In this document: one piece after another, positions 7,270 through 13,816 of the stretch | Position numbering within the stretch: the first letter of the stretch is position 1 | Layout of the letters: every line of letters starts with the position of its first letter | From: CAYMJM01 sp964391325 | Lineage (GTDB): Bacteria; Patescibacteriota; Dojkabacteria; B142; JAFGMG01 | Direction: 5' to 3' | Assembly: GCA_964391325.1 (NCBI GenBank) | Contig: CAYMJM010000011.1 | Coordinates: 1 to 25,902 of the forward strand | DNA: 25,902 nucleotides | Notes under the pieces: generated by a model | The model's database searches: none | The model's input: only the letters and a program-made list of their open reading frames with translations | Told to the model about the DNA's origin: nothing | Made by a program: the position numbers and the translations under genes

Positions 7270-7514
7270 TGTATCAGCACTTCATATTTGCGCAAACTGG
7301 TGAAGCTATTAAAGTTGGGCCTCTTAACGCTAAGTGCCATGCTCTCGACATTTACGCTCAAAGGACCGTCGCTCACTATGTTGGAAATAAAATGGATGAA
7401 TTAACGACGAATCTCAAGACTACTGGTATAAGTGATGCTGAAATAAACAAGGAATTTCTCTCTTCCGAAACCTCCGAATGTTCCATACACGTTATGCAAA
7501 GGCGAGGGAATTAG
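7269..7514 (+). CDS. Hypothetical protein, 81 aa, possibly coupled to DUF2726 gene
   Basis: A GTG shares its first G with the last base of the TAG of the DUF2726 gene, the classic TAGTG arrangement for re-initiation. The product starts MYQHFIFAQTGEAIKVGPLN and ends in a basic tail (MQRRGN), with no membrane helix and no known motif. The length is short and the start is non-ATG, so coding status rests on the overlap and on an even amino acid mix. It might be a chance frame. Confidence 0.4.
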   Translation: MYQHFIFAQTGEAIKVGPLNAKCHALDIYAQRTVAHYVGNKMDELTTNLKTTGISDAEINKEFLSSETSECSIHVMQRRGN

Positions 7515-7633
7515 AAATTAACAACTTACAACTATTCGTTTTCAATTATTAAATATCTAGAATTTATTCTTCTTCATTGTTCATTGGTTATTGATCTGTT
7601 ATGGTCGTAATTGCTTGTTATTAGTAGACTAAC

Positions 7634-7948
7634 ATGGGCGAAAATAGTGGAAGTTACGGAACACCCATAAAATTAGTAATAGATACAAAAATCTTTGAAA
7701 GCTATGTACCCACAGGTCCTCGGATGCCTACTGCTGCACAAGGTCTACCTGTTGGTGAGCAGCTTGGAAGCCCTGCTGCTGTAGGACCAGATCTAAATTC
7801 TCCTGCCTTGCTGGGACATAACGAAGTTAGTGAACCGGAGACATCTGCCGCTACTGGTGAAGCAGCATTGCTTCCCTCTATCCCCAACTTAAAAAAAGAA
7901 GTTAGAAGATTGGCAGGAAATATTGAGAAAAGAATAAGGGAACAATAA
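7634..7948 (+). CDS. Hypothetical protein, 104 aa, low-complexity middle
   Basis: The first 25 residues (GTPIKLVIDTKIFESYVP) look structured. Residues 27-75 are rich in Pro, Gly, Ala and Ser (PTGPRMPTAAQGLPVGEQLG) and are probably disordered. The end is a basic amphipathic helix (LKKEVRRLAGNIEKRIREQ). No family is recognised. It starts with ATG without a ribosome binding site. The opposite strand also has an open frame here, but that one has no sensible start region and is a shadow of this gene. It might share an operon with the gene at 8017, although that gene seems to have its own promoter. Confidence 0.55.
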   Translation: MGENSGSYGTPIKLVIDTKIFESYVPTGPRMPTAAQGLPVGEQLGSPAAVGPDLNSPALLGHNEVSEPETSAATGEAALLPSIPNLKKEVRRLAGNIEKRIREQ

Positions 7949-7986
7949 GAAGGATAAACCACCATATAGGTAATATGCTTCTCCAG

Positions 7987-7995
7987 TGATATAAT
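7987..7995 (+). promoter_or_regulatory. Extended -10 element upstream of the 247-aa gene
   Basis: TGATATAAT (TATAAT at 7990-7995) is a perfect extended -10. No consensus -35 is seen. The transcript would begin near 8002, leaving about 15 bases before the ATG at 8017, with no ribosome binding site. Confidence 0.5.
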
Positions 7996-8016
7996 CACAA
8001 ATACTTCTATAACTAT

Positions 8017-8760
8017 ATGAGTGAAGAATTATTTCCATTACAACCAAGTTCTATAGATAATCCAGGGTATAAAGCTATGTCCAAATTTCGAAGGATCAAA
8101 AGAGAAAATGGACAAAATATGCTATTAAGATACAGAATGAGTGAACAAGGCTATACTATTCAAGAGTTGTATACTACAGAGAGGGAATTACAAATGCTTG
8201 AAAGATACGGAATCGAAACCCTCCCCCGGCAACCCCTAATCTTTGGATCTACAACTGCCCCAAGAATCGGATATATTGTACCGGAAGTAAAAATAAATGA
8301 CTTAACCGAATTAGATATTAACGGTCATCCTAGACATATCGCAACCGAAGAACGATTGATTCAAGTCGATCAACTGATTTCGAAGCTGCTACTTTATGTT
8401 GATGATTCCTTAAGAGATAATCCTTCAAAAGAGATACTCTATGATTTAGGACTACATCAGTTTGCGCTTATTGAAAATAGAATTAAATTGATTGATATAG
8501 ATCCTTTGATAGTAAAAAGTTTGGACGATATTGCTGCTTTCTATTCTTCTATATACAGACAAAGTATTCCGTATCTTCTTTCGGCTAAGGATGCCATGGA
8601 CACACCTCTGGAATTGGAGAGCGAGCAACTACTTAGACAAACTTCTTGTATTATGGCAACTCCAAGACGGAATCAAATCGTTTCCAGATGGATCCCAACT
8701 GAAACTATTGAGGAGCTTAAAGCGGATGGAATAGAGATATTAGACTGGGGAGATTTATAA
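8017..8760 (+). CDS. Unknown protein, possible degenerate kinase-fold protein, 247 aa
   Basis: I do not recognise a family with certainty. The order of segments recalls aminoglycoside-phosphotransferase or kinase folds. A strand pair with RRIKRENGQNMLLRYRM (25-41) comes first, then a helix TTERELQMLERYGI (53-66), then a strand GYIVPEVKINDL (85-96) like a kinase hinge. After a helical region, YDLGLHQFALIENRIKLIDIDP (142-163) sits where kinases have HxDxxxxN, a strand pair and DxD. Here the catalytic loop would be D143-L-G-L-H147-Q-F and the metal motif ID160-I-D162-P. Lys and Glu partners of the N-lobe are not obvious, so if it is a kinase fold it is probably divergent or inactive. It has no membrane helix. 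The C-terminus ends SRWIPTETIEELKADGIEIL. Confidence 0.65.
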   Translation: MSEELFPLQPSSIDNPGYKAMSKFRRIKRENGQNMLLRYRMSEQGYTIQELYTTERELQMLERYGIETLPRQPLIFGSTTAPRIGYIVPEVKINDLTELDINGHPRHIATEERLIQVDQLISKLLLYVDDSLRDNPSKEILYDLGLHQFALIENRIKLIDIDPLIVKSLDDIAAFYSSIYRQSIPYLLSAKDAMDTPLELESEQLLRQTSCIMATPRRNQIVSRWIPTETIEELKADGIEILDWGDL

Positions 8761-9060
8761 AATCTTTTTAAAATGAAACTTTTAGCTACTACTTATTCAA
8801 TCCAATATTTTACTAACTAATTTGAAGTTAGGAATGAAGAGTTTCGATGTATATTAATATTCATGTCTATCCTTCGACCGCGTCAGTCGGGCAGGGTCAC
8901 CTCTCGACCCCTTACCTTTGCTCAGGGCTCGAAGTGACAGTATGGGCTAACGCATTAACTCTGTCAGTTCGAGCCTTGAGCTTCGAGCTTGTCGAGAAGC
9001 GAAAGGTCGAGAACGACACTTTTCGCTAATTTGTAAGTCACATTAACTACTTATTGATTA
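8761..9060. repeat. GC-richer intergenic repeat with tandem imperfect hairpins
   Basis: Bases about 8870-9030 are visibly richer in G and C than their surroundings and are made of repeated words such as CTTCGA, TCGAC, TCAGGGCTCGA and CTTGTCGAGAAG. Two imperfect hairpins stand side by side. The first runs from GTCAC (8896-8900) to GTGAC (8934-8938). The second runs from TGTC (8962) to GACA (9018), with inner arms TTCGAGCCTT and AAGGTCGAGAA. This word set is widespread as short intergenic palindromes in many bacterial genomes, which is knowledge from memory. A 60-codon frame across it (8847-9029) is an artefact. The flanks (8761-8850, 9031-9060) hold nothing I can name. Confidence 0.65.
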
Positions 9061-9447
9061 TTAGTTGCTATATACTAATCCGTAGACCTCTTGCAATCTA
9101 TCCCTTTGGGTTACCAAACAATCATCTTTCAGATCAGAAGGCTCAGGAGTTATATTAAACTGACTAAAAGTTGGGTCTATTATAGTACCATTTATTTCTA
9201 TTACAGAATGCAGGGTTTCTTGCCCTGTATTCTGGTTTAATACATAGAGTGCTCTTACAGTCCCTTCAATAGGCAATAACAAGTTCCTATCAAAATATTT
9301 AAAAAGACCGGCGCAAAAATTGCCTTTTGAAATATCAAGGCCACGCATTTCCATATCTGTACGTTCCTGTTCAATTGCCTGTATTATACTTTCCCTATTT
9401 TCGGCCAGCCAATTTTCAATAGTTTGTAGATAAGGCTGAGTCTCCAT
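9061..9447 (-). CDS. Papain/transglutaminase-like small protein, 128 aa, with Cys-His-Asp arrangement
   Basis: An N-terminal helix pair (residues 5-33) leads into KGNFCAGLFKYFDR, with C45 at the start of a helix as in papain-fold enzymes. H80 begins the strand HSVIEINGTIID and D91 stands in DPTFSQF. The order Cys, then His in a strand, a Gly turn, and Asp-Pro-Thr-x-x-Gln-Phe is the typical active-site layout of transglutaminase-like and related cysteine peptidases. The protein is shorter than most such enzymes. It has no signal peptide, so it would act in the cytoplasm or as a domain-sized effector. A decayed second copy lies at 5772-5963. The fold call is an inference from motifs; the substrate is unknown. 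Confidence 0.65.
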   Translation of the reverse strand: METQPYLQTIENWLAENRESIIQAIEQERTDMEMRGLDISKGNFCAGLFKYFDRNLLLPIEGTVRALYVLNQNTGQETLHSVIEINGTIIDPTFSQFNITPEPSDLKDDCLVTQRDRLQEVYGLVYSN

Positions 9448-9630
9448 GTTTATAGCTAGGTATATATTTATTATAGATATTCATATAATATCATATTTAA
9501 GCTATGTATAGAAAGGTAGAGTCGAGACCGGCCCTCAAGTTTAATGGTCAACAACATTAGAAGTTATTCCCTTCAACTATTCTAGAGTGCCATAGGGTCA
9601 TTATGAAAATGATCGTTTAATAAAAATCCC

Positions 9631-10449
9631 TTAGATTTTTCTATCCCTTCTTTTAAACATCCAGGTTGCTATAGGCGCACTAATTATAATAATTGCTACG
9701 CTCCATATGAAGGCTAGTATGCCAGAATCTCCCATAGGAGTTCCGACGAGCCAAGCCCGCAGCGTGTTTATAACATGTGTGAGTGGTTGATTTTCGGCAA
9801 ACAGCCTCAAGGCGGAAGGCATTGTACTAGTAGGCACAAAGGCGCTTGATACAAATGTTAGTGGAAAAATCAGAACAAATCCAGCCCACTGGGCTGCTTC
9901 CAGACTATTGACAAGGAGTCCAAGAATTGCAGATAGCCATGAAATAGCCAAAGAGAAAATGAGAGCCAGTAACAGAACAAGTAACCAGTCATAAATACTA
10001 GCGTTGGGTCTAAAACCAACCACAAATCCGGCTAAGACAACAATAATTCCTGATATTATATTCCTGAATAAATCAGCTGTTATATGTCCTACAAGTAACG
10101 TACTAGGGAACATAGGCAATGATCGGAGCCTATCCACTATTCCCTGCTTTAGGTCGACGGCTAAGTTAATGGTAGTATAGTTAGCTCCAAATGCCAGAGT
10201 CTGTACTAAGATTCCAGCAAAAAGATAGTTAGCATAGCTAATTTCTCCTGTATTGATAGCACCTCCCAAAACGTAACGGTTAAGCAACATAAACATAATC
10301 GGGAACATAGCTGCTGACATTAACTGATCCAAGCTTCTGGTAATATGAAGTACGCTTCTTTTTGTCATCACGAAAATATCAGAAAAATACCAGAGCAATG
10401 CAGGATTTGATTCAGGTTTTACTTTAGTTATTAATTGAGAACTGTTCAT
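9631..10449 (-). CDS. ABC-2 type permease, DrrB-like, 272 aa
   Basis: This is the membrane half of a two-gene exporter. After a polar cytoplasmic start (residues 1-35) it has about six helices, near 48-65, 78-100, 125-150, 155-178, 185-207 and 245-263. The ABC-2 signature region is present around QWAGFVLIFPLTFVSSAFVP and PTSTMPSALRLFAENQPLTHVINTLRAWLVG, typical of DrrB/YadH-type permeases. The gene begins 13 bases after the stop of the ATPase gene, so the two form one operon. Such pairs export hydrophobic compounds or glycolipids. The actual cargo cannot be told from the sequence. The start is ATG at 10449 without a ribosome binding site. Confidence 0.9.
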   Translation of the reverse strand: MNSSQLITKVKPESNPALLWYFSDIFVMTKRSVLHITRSLDQLMSAAMFPIMFMLLNRYVLGGAINTGEISYANYLFAGILVQTLAFGANYTTINLAVDLKQGIVDRLRSLPMFPSTLLVGHITADLFRNIISGIIVVLAGFVVGFRPNASIYDWLLVLLLALIFSLAISWLSAILGLLVNSLEAAQWAGFVLIFPLTFVSSAFVPTSTMPSALRLFAENQPLTHVINTLRAWLVGTPMGDSGILAFIWSVAIIIISAPIATWMFKRRDRKI

Positions 10450-10462
10450 ATTTTCTAATTAA

Positions 10463-11416
10463 TTAATTTGAATTATTATCCTCTTCTGATGTACGACCTG
10501 TTATAGAAAGAAACACATCATCAAGCGTAGGCCTATCCAACGAAAGGCTCTCAACTTCTATCTTCAACTTCTCAAAGTAACGAAGTATTTCATTGATATC
10601 TCCTGGACCATTTATTGTAGGAATTCGTAAGCTTCTTCGCTTGGCATCTACATAAATAGTCTTAAATCCGGGTAGTCTAGTTGCACTATCAAAATCACTT
10701 ATCTCCTTTATCACAACTTCTATATGATCTGAACCAACTTTGGCCTTTAGTTCAGGAGGTGTACCTTCTGCTATCACCTGGCCGCGATCAATAACAGCAA
10801 TTCTATCAGATAAATGATCAGCTTCTTCCATGTATTGAGTGGTAAGGAGAACAGTAACGTCTGTAGCAGCAAGCTCTTTGATTACAGACCACATAGTCAG
10901 TCTACTTCGGGGGTCAAGTCCTGTTGTTGGTTCGTCTAGGAAAAGTACCGGAGGAGATGCCACGAGACTCATAGCCAGATCAATTCTCCTTTGCATGCCG
11001 CCAGAATAAGTTTTTACAGGTCTATTCGAAGCGTCCCTAAGATCGAATCTCTCTAGCAACTCCTCAGTCCTATACTTAATGTCCTTTTTATTTAACCTAT
11101 ACAGCCTTCCAACCATTTCCAGATTTTCCCTTCCTGTTAAATATTCGTCTACCGCTGCATACTGTCCAGTAAGACCGATCCTCGCTCTTACTTCTGAGGA
11201 CTGCTTCCTTACGTCAAACCCACATATTGTCACCTTTCCTTTATCCGGTCTCAATAATGTAGTTAAAATTCTGATCATTGTAGTCTTCCCTGCTCCATTT
11301 GGCCCGAGGATTCCAAGAACCATTCCCTCTTCTACAGACAAATCGACTCCATTAAGTGCTTTGATACCGCCATAATATTTATGAAGATTTTCAACGATAA
11401 TAGTAGGGGTAGACAT
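10463..11416 (-). CDS. ABC transporter ATPase, DrrA-like, 317 aa
   Basis: This subunit hydrolyses ATP to power the permease encoded directly downstream. Walker A is GPNGAGKT (38-45) and the Q-loop lies in GLTGQYAAVD (81-90). The signature is YSGGMQRR (137-144), Walker B VLFLDEP (157-163), the D-loop GLDPRSR and the switch region TTQYMEEADHLSDRI. The switch position has Gln rather than His (TTQ), which is usual for DrrA-type ATPases. A C-terminal extension of about 90 residues ending in LDRPTLDDVFLSITGR is also the DrrA pattern. The length matches the family. It is the first gene of the operon. A short palindrome lies 82 bases upstream. Confidence 0.93.
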   Translation of the reverse strand: MSTPTIIVENLHKYYGGIKALNGVDLSVEEGMVLGILGPNGAGKTTMIRILTTLLRPDKGKVTICGFDVRKQSSEVRARIGLTGQYAAVDEYLTGRENLEMVGRLYRLNKKDIKYRTEELLERFDLRDASNRPVKTYSGGMQRRIDLAMSLVASPPVLFLDEPTTGLDPRSRLTMWSVIKELAATDVTVLLTTQYMEEADHLSDRIAVIDRGQVIAEGTPPELKAKVGSDHIEVVIKEISDFDSATRLPGFKTIYVDAKRRSLRIPTINGPGDINEILRYFEKLKIEVESLSLDRPTLDDVFLSITGRTSEEDNNSN

Positions 11417-11497
11417 ATATATCCATTATTCAAAAATTACGAATAATAGAACGAAAACGGTGGCATAGGTGTCACACGATTTGAAATTAAAACCCCG

Positions 11498-11516
11498 TTT
11501 GGAAAGTACTTTCAAA
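11498..11516. promoter_or_regulatory. Palindrome upstream of the exporter operon
   Basis: TTTG(G)AAAGTACTTTCAAA is a near-perfect palindrome with core AAAGTACTTT (11503-11512). It lies about 82 bases before the ATPase start on the minus strand. It could be the operator of a drug-responsive repressor; no regulator gene is adjacent. Confidence 0.35.
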
Positions 11517-11619
11517 GGGATATCTAAAACGAATTAGTTAAAAATTAACAAGCAACTCTTTGACTAGCCGAGTGGAAGGATGTTGGAGAGAATGGATTAT
11601 ACTATTTACTGTCAGATCT

Positions 11620-11647
11620 TTTGCAAATTCTTACTTTATGTTAAAAT
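11620..11647 (+). promoter_or_regulatory. Probable promoter of tRNA-Glu
   Basis: TTTGCA (11620-11625), a 16-base spacer and TAAAAT (11642-11647) preceded by TG-T form a reasonable extended -10 promoter. Transcription would begin near 11654, about 50 bases before the mature tRNA. Confidence 0.5.
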
Positions 11648-11706
11648 TCTTTAGCTTTGGAAAATTCATTGAAAACTAGGCTCCTCATTCACCAAGGTCA
11701 ATTCGA

Positions 11707-11778
11707 GGCCCTGTAGTATAACGGTTAGTACACCGGGTTTTCATCCCGGCAATCGGGGTTCGATTCCCCGCAGGGTCA
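11707..11778 (+). tRNA. tRNA-Glu, anticodon UUC
   Basis: A full cloverleaf can be drawn. The acceptor is GGCCCTG with CAGGGTC (one G-U pair) and discriminator A at 11778. The D stem is GTAT/GTAC, the anticodon stem CCGGG/CCCGG around loop TTTTCAT, the variable loop CAAT, and the T stem CGGGG/CCCCG around TTCGATT. The anticodon TTC reads glutamate codons GAA and GAG. CCA is not encoded and must be added after transcription. This tRNA is one of the substrates of MnmA (s2U at position 34), whose gene lies at 24054. Right after it, TTACA/TGTAA could form a very small hairpin. Confidence 0.97.
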
Positions 11779-11879
11779 TTTTACAGTCCTGTAAGGTGTT
11801 TCCATAATCATCCATCAGGCTCCTATTCATTTAAAATCTTGAGTATAATAACTCATATAATCTTTAACACAATAACCCT

Positions 11880-12407
11880 ATGAAAATGGCAATACTTGGA
11901 GACTTACATGATAACCTCAGGCATCTCAATGTAGTAATTGATGAGATAAATAAAATAGGCGTCGACTTAGTCGCTTTCACAGGAGATTTTGATATGCCAT
12001 TTACTATGCGTGCATTTACTAGATTTCAGAGCCCTATAAAGGCTGTTTTAGGAAATGGTGATCCTGATATTCAGAAATTTGAATATCAACTGGATAAACT
12101 AGATGTATTAAAAAATTTAGACTTAGACATTTCTTTCCGTTTCCAAGACTTCAAGTTTGATGGAAAAAGAGTTGGAATATTTCACGGCGACGATGATAAT
12201 TTGAATAAAGTTTTAGTTGAATGTCAGTTATTTGATGTTTTGTGCATAGGACATAATCATCTCCCTAAAATAAAGAAAGAAGGAAAAACATTAGTAGTCA
12301 ATCCAGGCTCTTTAGTAGGTTGGATGCTTGAGAGAGGTAATATGCCAATTACTTATGCAATATATAATTCTGAAACCGAGGAAGCAGTCCTTCATGAGAT
12401 GAGGTAA
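11880..12407 (+). CDS. YfcE/MJ0936-like metallophosphoesterase, 175 aa
   Basis: This is a calcineurin-like phosphoesterase of the small single-domain kind that hydrolyses phosphodiesters with two metal ions. All metal-binding motifs are present in order: GDLHDN (7-12), GDFD (35-38), GNGDP (58-62, in place of the common GNCD), FHGD (101-104), GHNHLP (124-129) and NPGS (141-144). The length is typical for YfcE-type proteins. It has no membrane helix, so it is cytosolic. Two TATAAT boxes (11844-11849 and 11856-11861) lie just upstream; the second would leave a leader of about 12 bases. The natural substrate is unknown; cyclic nucleotides are possible. Confidence 0.9.
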   Translation: MKMAILGDLHDNLRHLNVVIDEINKIGVDLVAFTGDFDMPFTMRAFTRFQSPIKAVLGNGDPDIQKFEYQLDKLDVLKNLDLDISFRFQDFKFDGKRVGIFHGDDDNLNKVLVECQLFDVLCIGHNHLPKIKKEGKTLVVNPGSLVGWMLERGNMPITYAIYNSETEEAVLHEMR

Positions 12408-12622
12408 AAGCTCTGTAATAGCCTAAAATTAGCTAAAATCTGGTTTGACATTTGTCTCACTAGGGTCACTTTGGTTTTGTACGCTTTAAGTAAAAAATGC
12501 ATCAAAGGCTTTTAAGAACTATTTTCTCCATTAAGTGTCTGAATAACAAAAGCAATCTATACTATGCCATTACTAATCATAGATAAGTCTGAGGGGAGCT
12601 ATTGGTGAGTAACGAAGCTATT
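12408..12622. other. Intergenic region, nothing recognised
   Basis: About 215 bases between convergent genes. There is no stem with a T tract, no RNA signature and no convincing promoter. Confidence 0.4.
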
Positions 12623-12946
12623 CTACCATACCTCTTTCAAGTCTTGCAGCCGTAACAGCCCATAAAAATCCATTAAGTCAGGAAATTCATCATCTAGTTG
12701 TAACGCTAACTCATCACTTTGAACCCCCGACTGACCTAGTTCGACAGTTCTGTCATAAAAGGTTTTAACCCTCGCTAAAACCTCTTTTGGAGGCGCAGAT
12801 AAAGCTTGGGCCCGTGCAGAGACTGAACCGAACGCTCTTCTTACAGCATTTCTAAGCTCTTCATTTGAGTCACCAAGTAACTTCTCTGTTCTCTCGAAGA
12901 TATCTTCCGTTTCTGTAAAGGCATAGCAGACATGTTTTTCGGTCAA
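12623..12946 (-). CDS. Hypothetical protein, 107 aa
   Basis: I do not recognise this protein. It is all-helical, soluble and acidic, with amphipathic helices around 14-40 (FERTEKLLGDSNEELRNAVR) and 53-70 and a C-terminal helix (LMDFYGLLRLQDLKEVW). A TTG is the only start left after an in-frame stop at about 12965, unless the gene is shorter. It follows the 202-residue unknown gene with a 21-base gap, so the two probably form an operon. Confidence 0.6.
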   Translation of the reverse strand: MTEKHVCYAFTETEDIFERTEKLLGDSNEELRNAVRRAFGSVSARAQALSAPPKEVLARVKTFYDRTVELGQSGVQSDELALQLDDEFPDLMDFYGLLRLQDLKEVW

Positions 12947-12967
12947 TCCAAATTCAGCAAGATTTTA

Positions 12968-13576
12968 TCAGCTCTCACCAATATGTGCAAATACCTCACT
13001 TACTGTATATTCATCATCTATGATCAACAAAAGTTTTGTGCCCAGCTTCTCACCTTCTCTGTTTATTTCATTAAGAAGCTTCACTAACTGCACTAAGCTC
13101 ATAGCCGAGTTCAAATCTTCTGCTGCAGGACTAATATGAAATATGATTGTATCTAACTTGGTTTGGTTTCTTAGGGTCACTATTGTCTTGCCTACCTTTG
13201 TTAACTCTTCTTTAAGATCAGGTAAATCTAAAGCGTTAAAGCCTTTCATAGCTGTAGCAGGCAATAGCTGATTTAGAACAAGCTGACCACCCCCAACCCT
13301 TGGTTCCAAAAATCGCCTAGTCAATGGCGACCTTTTGATGCCACCGGTGCAAATCACAAATGTATTCCCAAGCCATTCAGTCCCCGCTCCCCCTCTAGTC
13401 GCCTCAACTTGTTGTATAAAACTGTCTATATTAGTATATCTTATATTAGTAGGATCTAAGTGGTCTGATAGTAGGTCACTCATCATCTTCATCTCAAGAT
13501 CATTCTCATCTGCTAAATACTGTCCTACTGTAGGGAAAAATTCAAAACCACGTGGCCCAACAGTTTCATCTGTCAT
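12968..13576 (-). CDS. Hypothetical protein, 202 aa
   Basis: This is a soluble protein of unknown family. The sequence alternates helices and strands: FVICTGGIKRSPLTRRFLE (73-91), KTIVTLRN, KLDTIIFHISPAAEDLN (about 140-156) and KLLLIIDDEYTVSEVFAHI (about 181-199). The strand endings with Asp-Asp and a nearby Gly-Gly suggest an alpha/beta fold with a binding site at the strand tips, but no known motif is complete. It starts with ATG after an AT-rich leader and has no ribosome binding site. It heads a probable two-gene operon with the 107-residue gene. Confidence 0.65.
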   Translation of the reverse strand: MTDETVGPRGFEFFPTVGQYLADENDLEMKMMSDLLSDHLDPTNIRYTNIDSFIQQVEATRGGAGTEWLGNTFVICTGGIKRSPLTRRFLEPRVGGGQLVLNQLLPATAMKGFNALDLPDLKEELTKVGKTIVTLRNQTKLDTIIFHISPAAEDLNSAMSLVQLVKLLNEINREGEKLGTKLLLIIDDEYTVSEVFAHIGES

Positions 13577-13681
13577 TATTGATTTTTAATAATTGCTACT
13601 CATCATATTATATATTTTTTGCATTTACTATTATTCCAGGCCCTTTATGAATTACAAATAATAACTATTTATATGTTAATA

Positions 13682-13690
13682 TGATATAAT
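13682..13690 (+). promoter_or_regulatory. Extended -10 promoter of the DEAD-box helicase gene
   Basis: TGATATAAT (TATAAT at 13685-13690) is a perfect extended -10. A matching -35 is not seen. The transcript would start near 13697, giving a leader of about 120 bases, far longer than the 10-20 base leaders suggested for other genes here. Confidence 0.6.
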
Positions 13691-13751
13691 ACCTCAATAT
13701 AAAGTAGATCCGCGGTTCAAGATCTTTTCTCCGTAAAATTTCTCAGACTTA

Positions 13752-13802
13752 AATTTAATTCCCGTGTGTCTATTTTTGCCTATCATTGATGGGAATTAAA
13801 TT
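13752..13802 (+). promoter_or_regulatory. 12-bp hairpin in the helicase mRNA leader
   Basis: AATTTAATTCCC (13752-13763) is perfectly complementary to GGGAATTAAATT (13791-13802), with a 27-base loop that includes a T-rich stretch. The 3' arm ends 14 bases before the ATG at 13817, so the fold would cover the ribosome landing zone. Many cold-shock helicase genes have long structured leaders; a temperature-sensing or autoregulatory role here is inference. Confidence 0.6.
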
Positions 13803-13816
13803 ATTAAGAAAAAGAA

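Larger units (their letters stand above)
11417..11706. other. Intergenic region between drrA-like gene and tRNA-Glu
   Basis: About 290 bases without a gene. It holds the palindrome at 11498-11516 and the likely tRNA promoter at 11620-11647. A short stretch (11563-11580, GACTAGCCGAGTGGAAGG) recalls a tRNA D-arm, but no cloverleaf can be completed around it. Confidence 0.5.

Noticed and set aside
7702..7998. Open frame on the minus strand opposite the 104-residue gene
   Set aside because: It arises from the low-complexity Pro/Ala/Ser coding on the other strand, and its product has no plausible composition.
8847..9029. Open frame of 60 codons on the plus strand
   Set aside because: It lies inside the hairpin repeat, and its apparent protein is a by-product of the GC-rich words. 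There is no promoter or start signal.
11563..11600. Sequence resembling a tRNA D-arm (GACTAGCCGAGTGG)
   Set aside because: No anticodon stem, T arm or acceptor stem can be completed around it.
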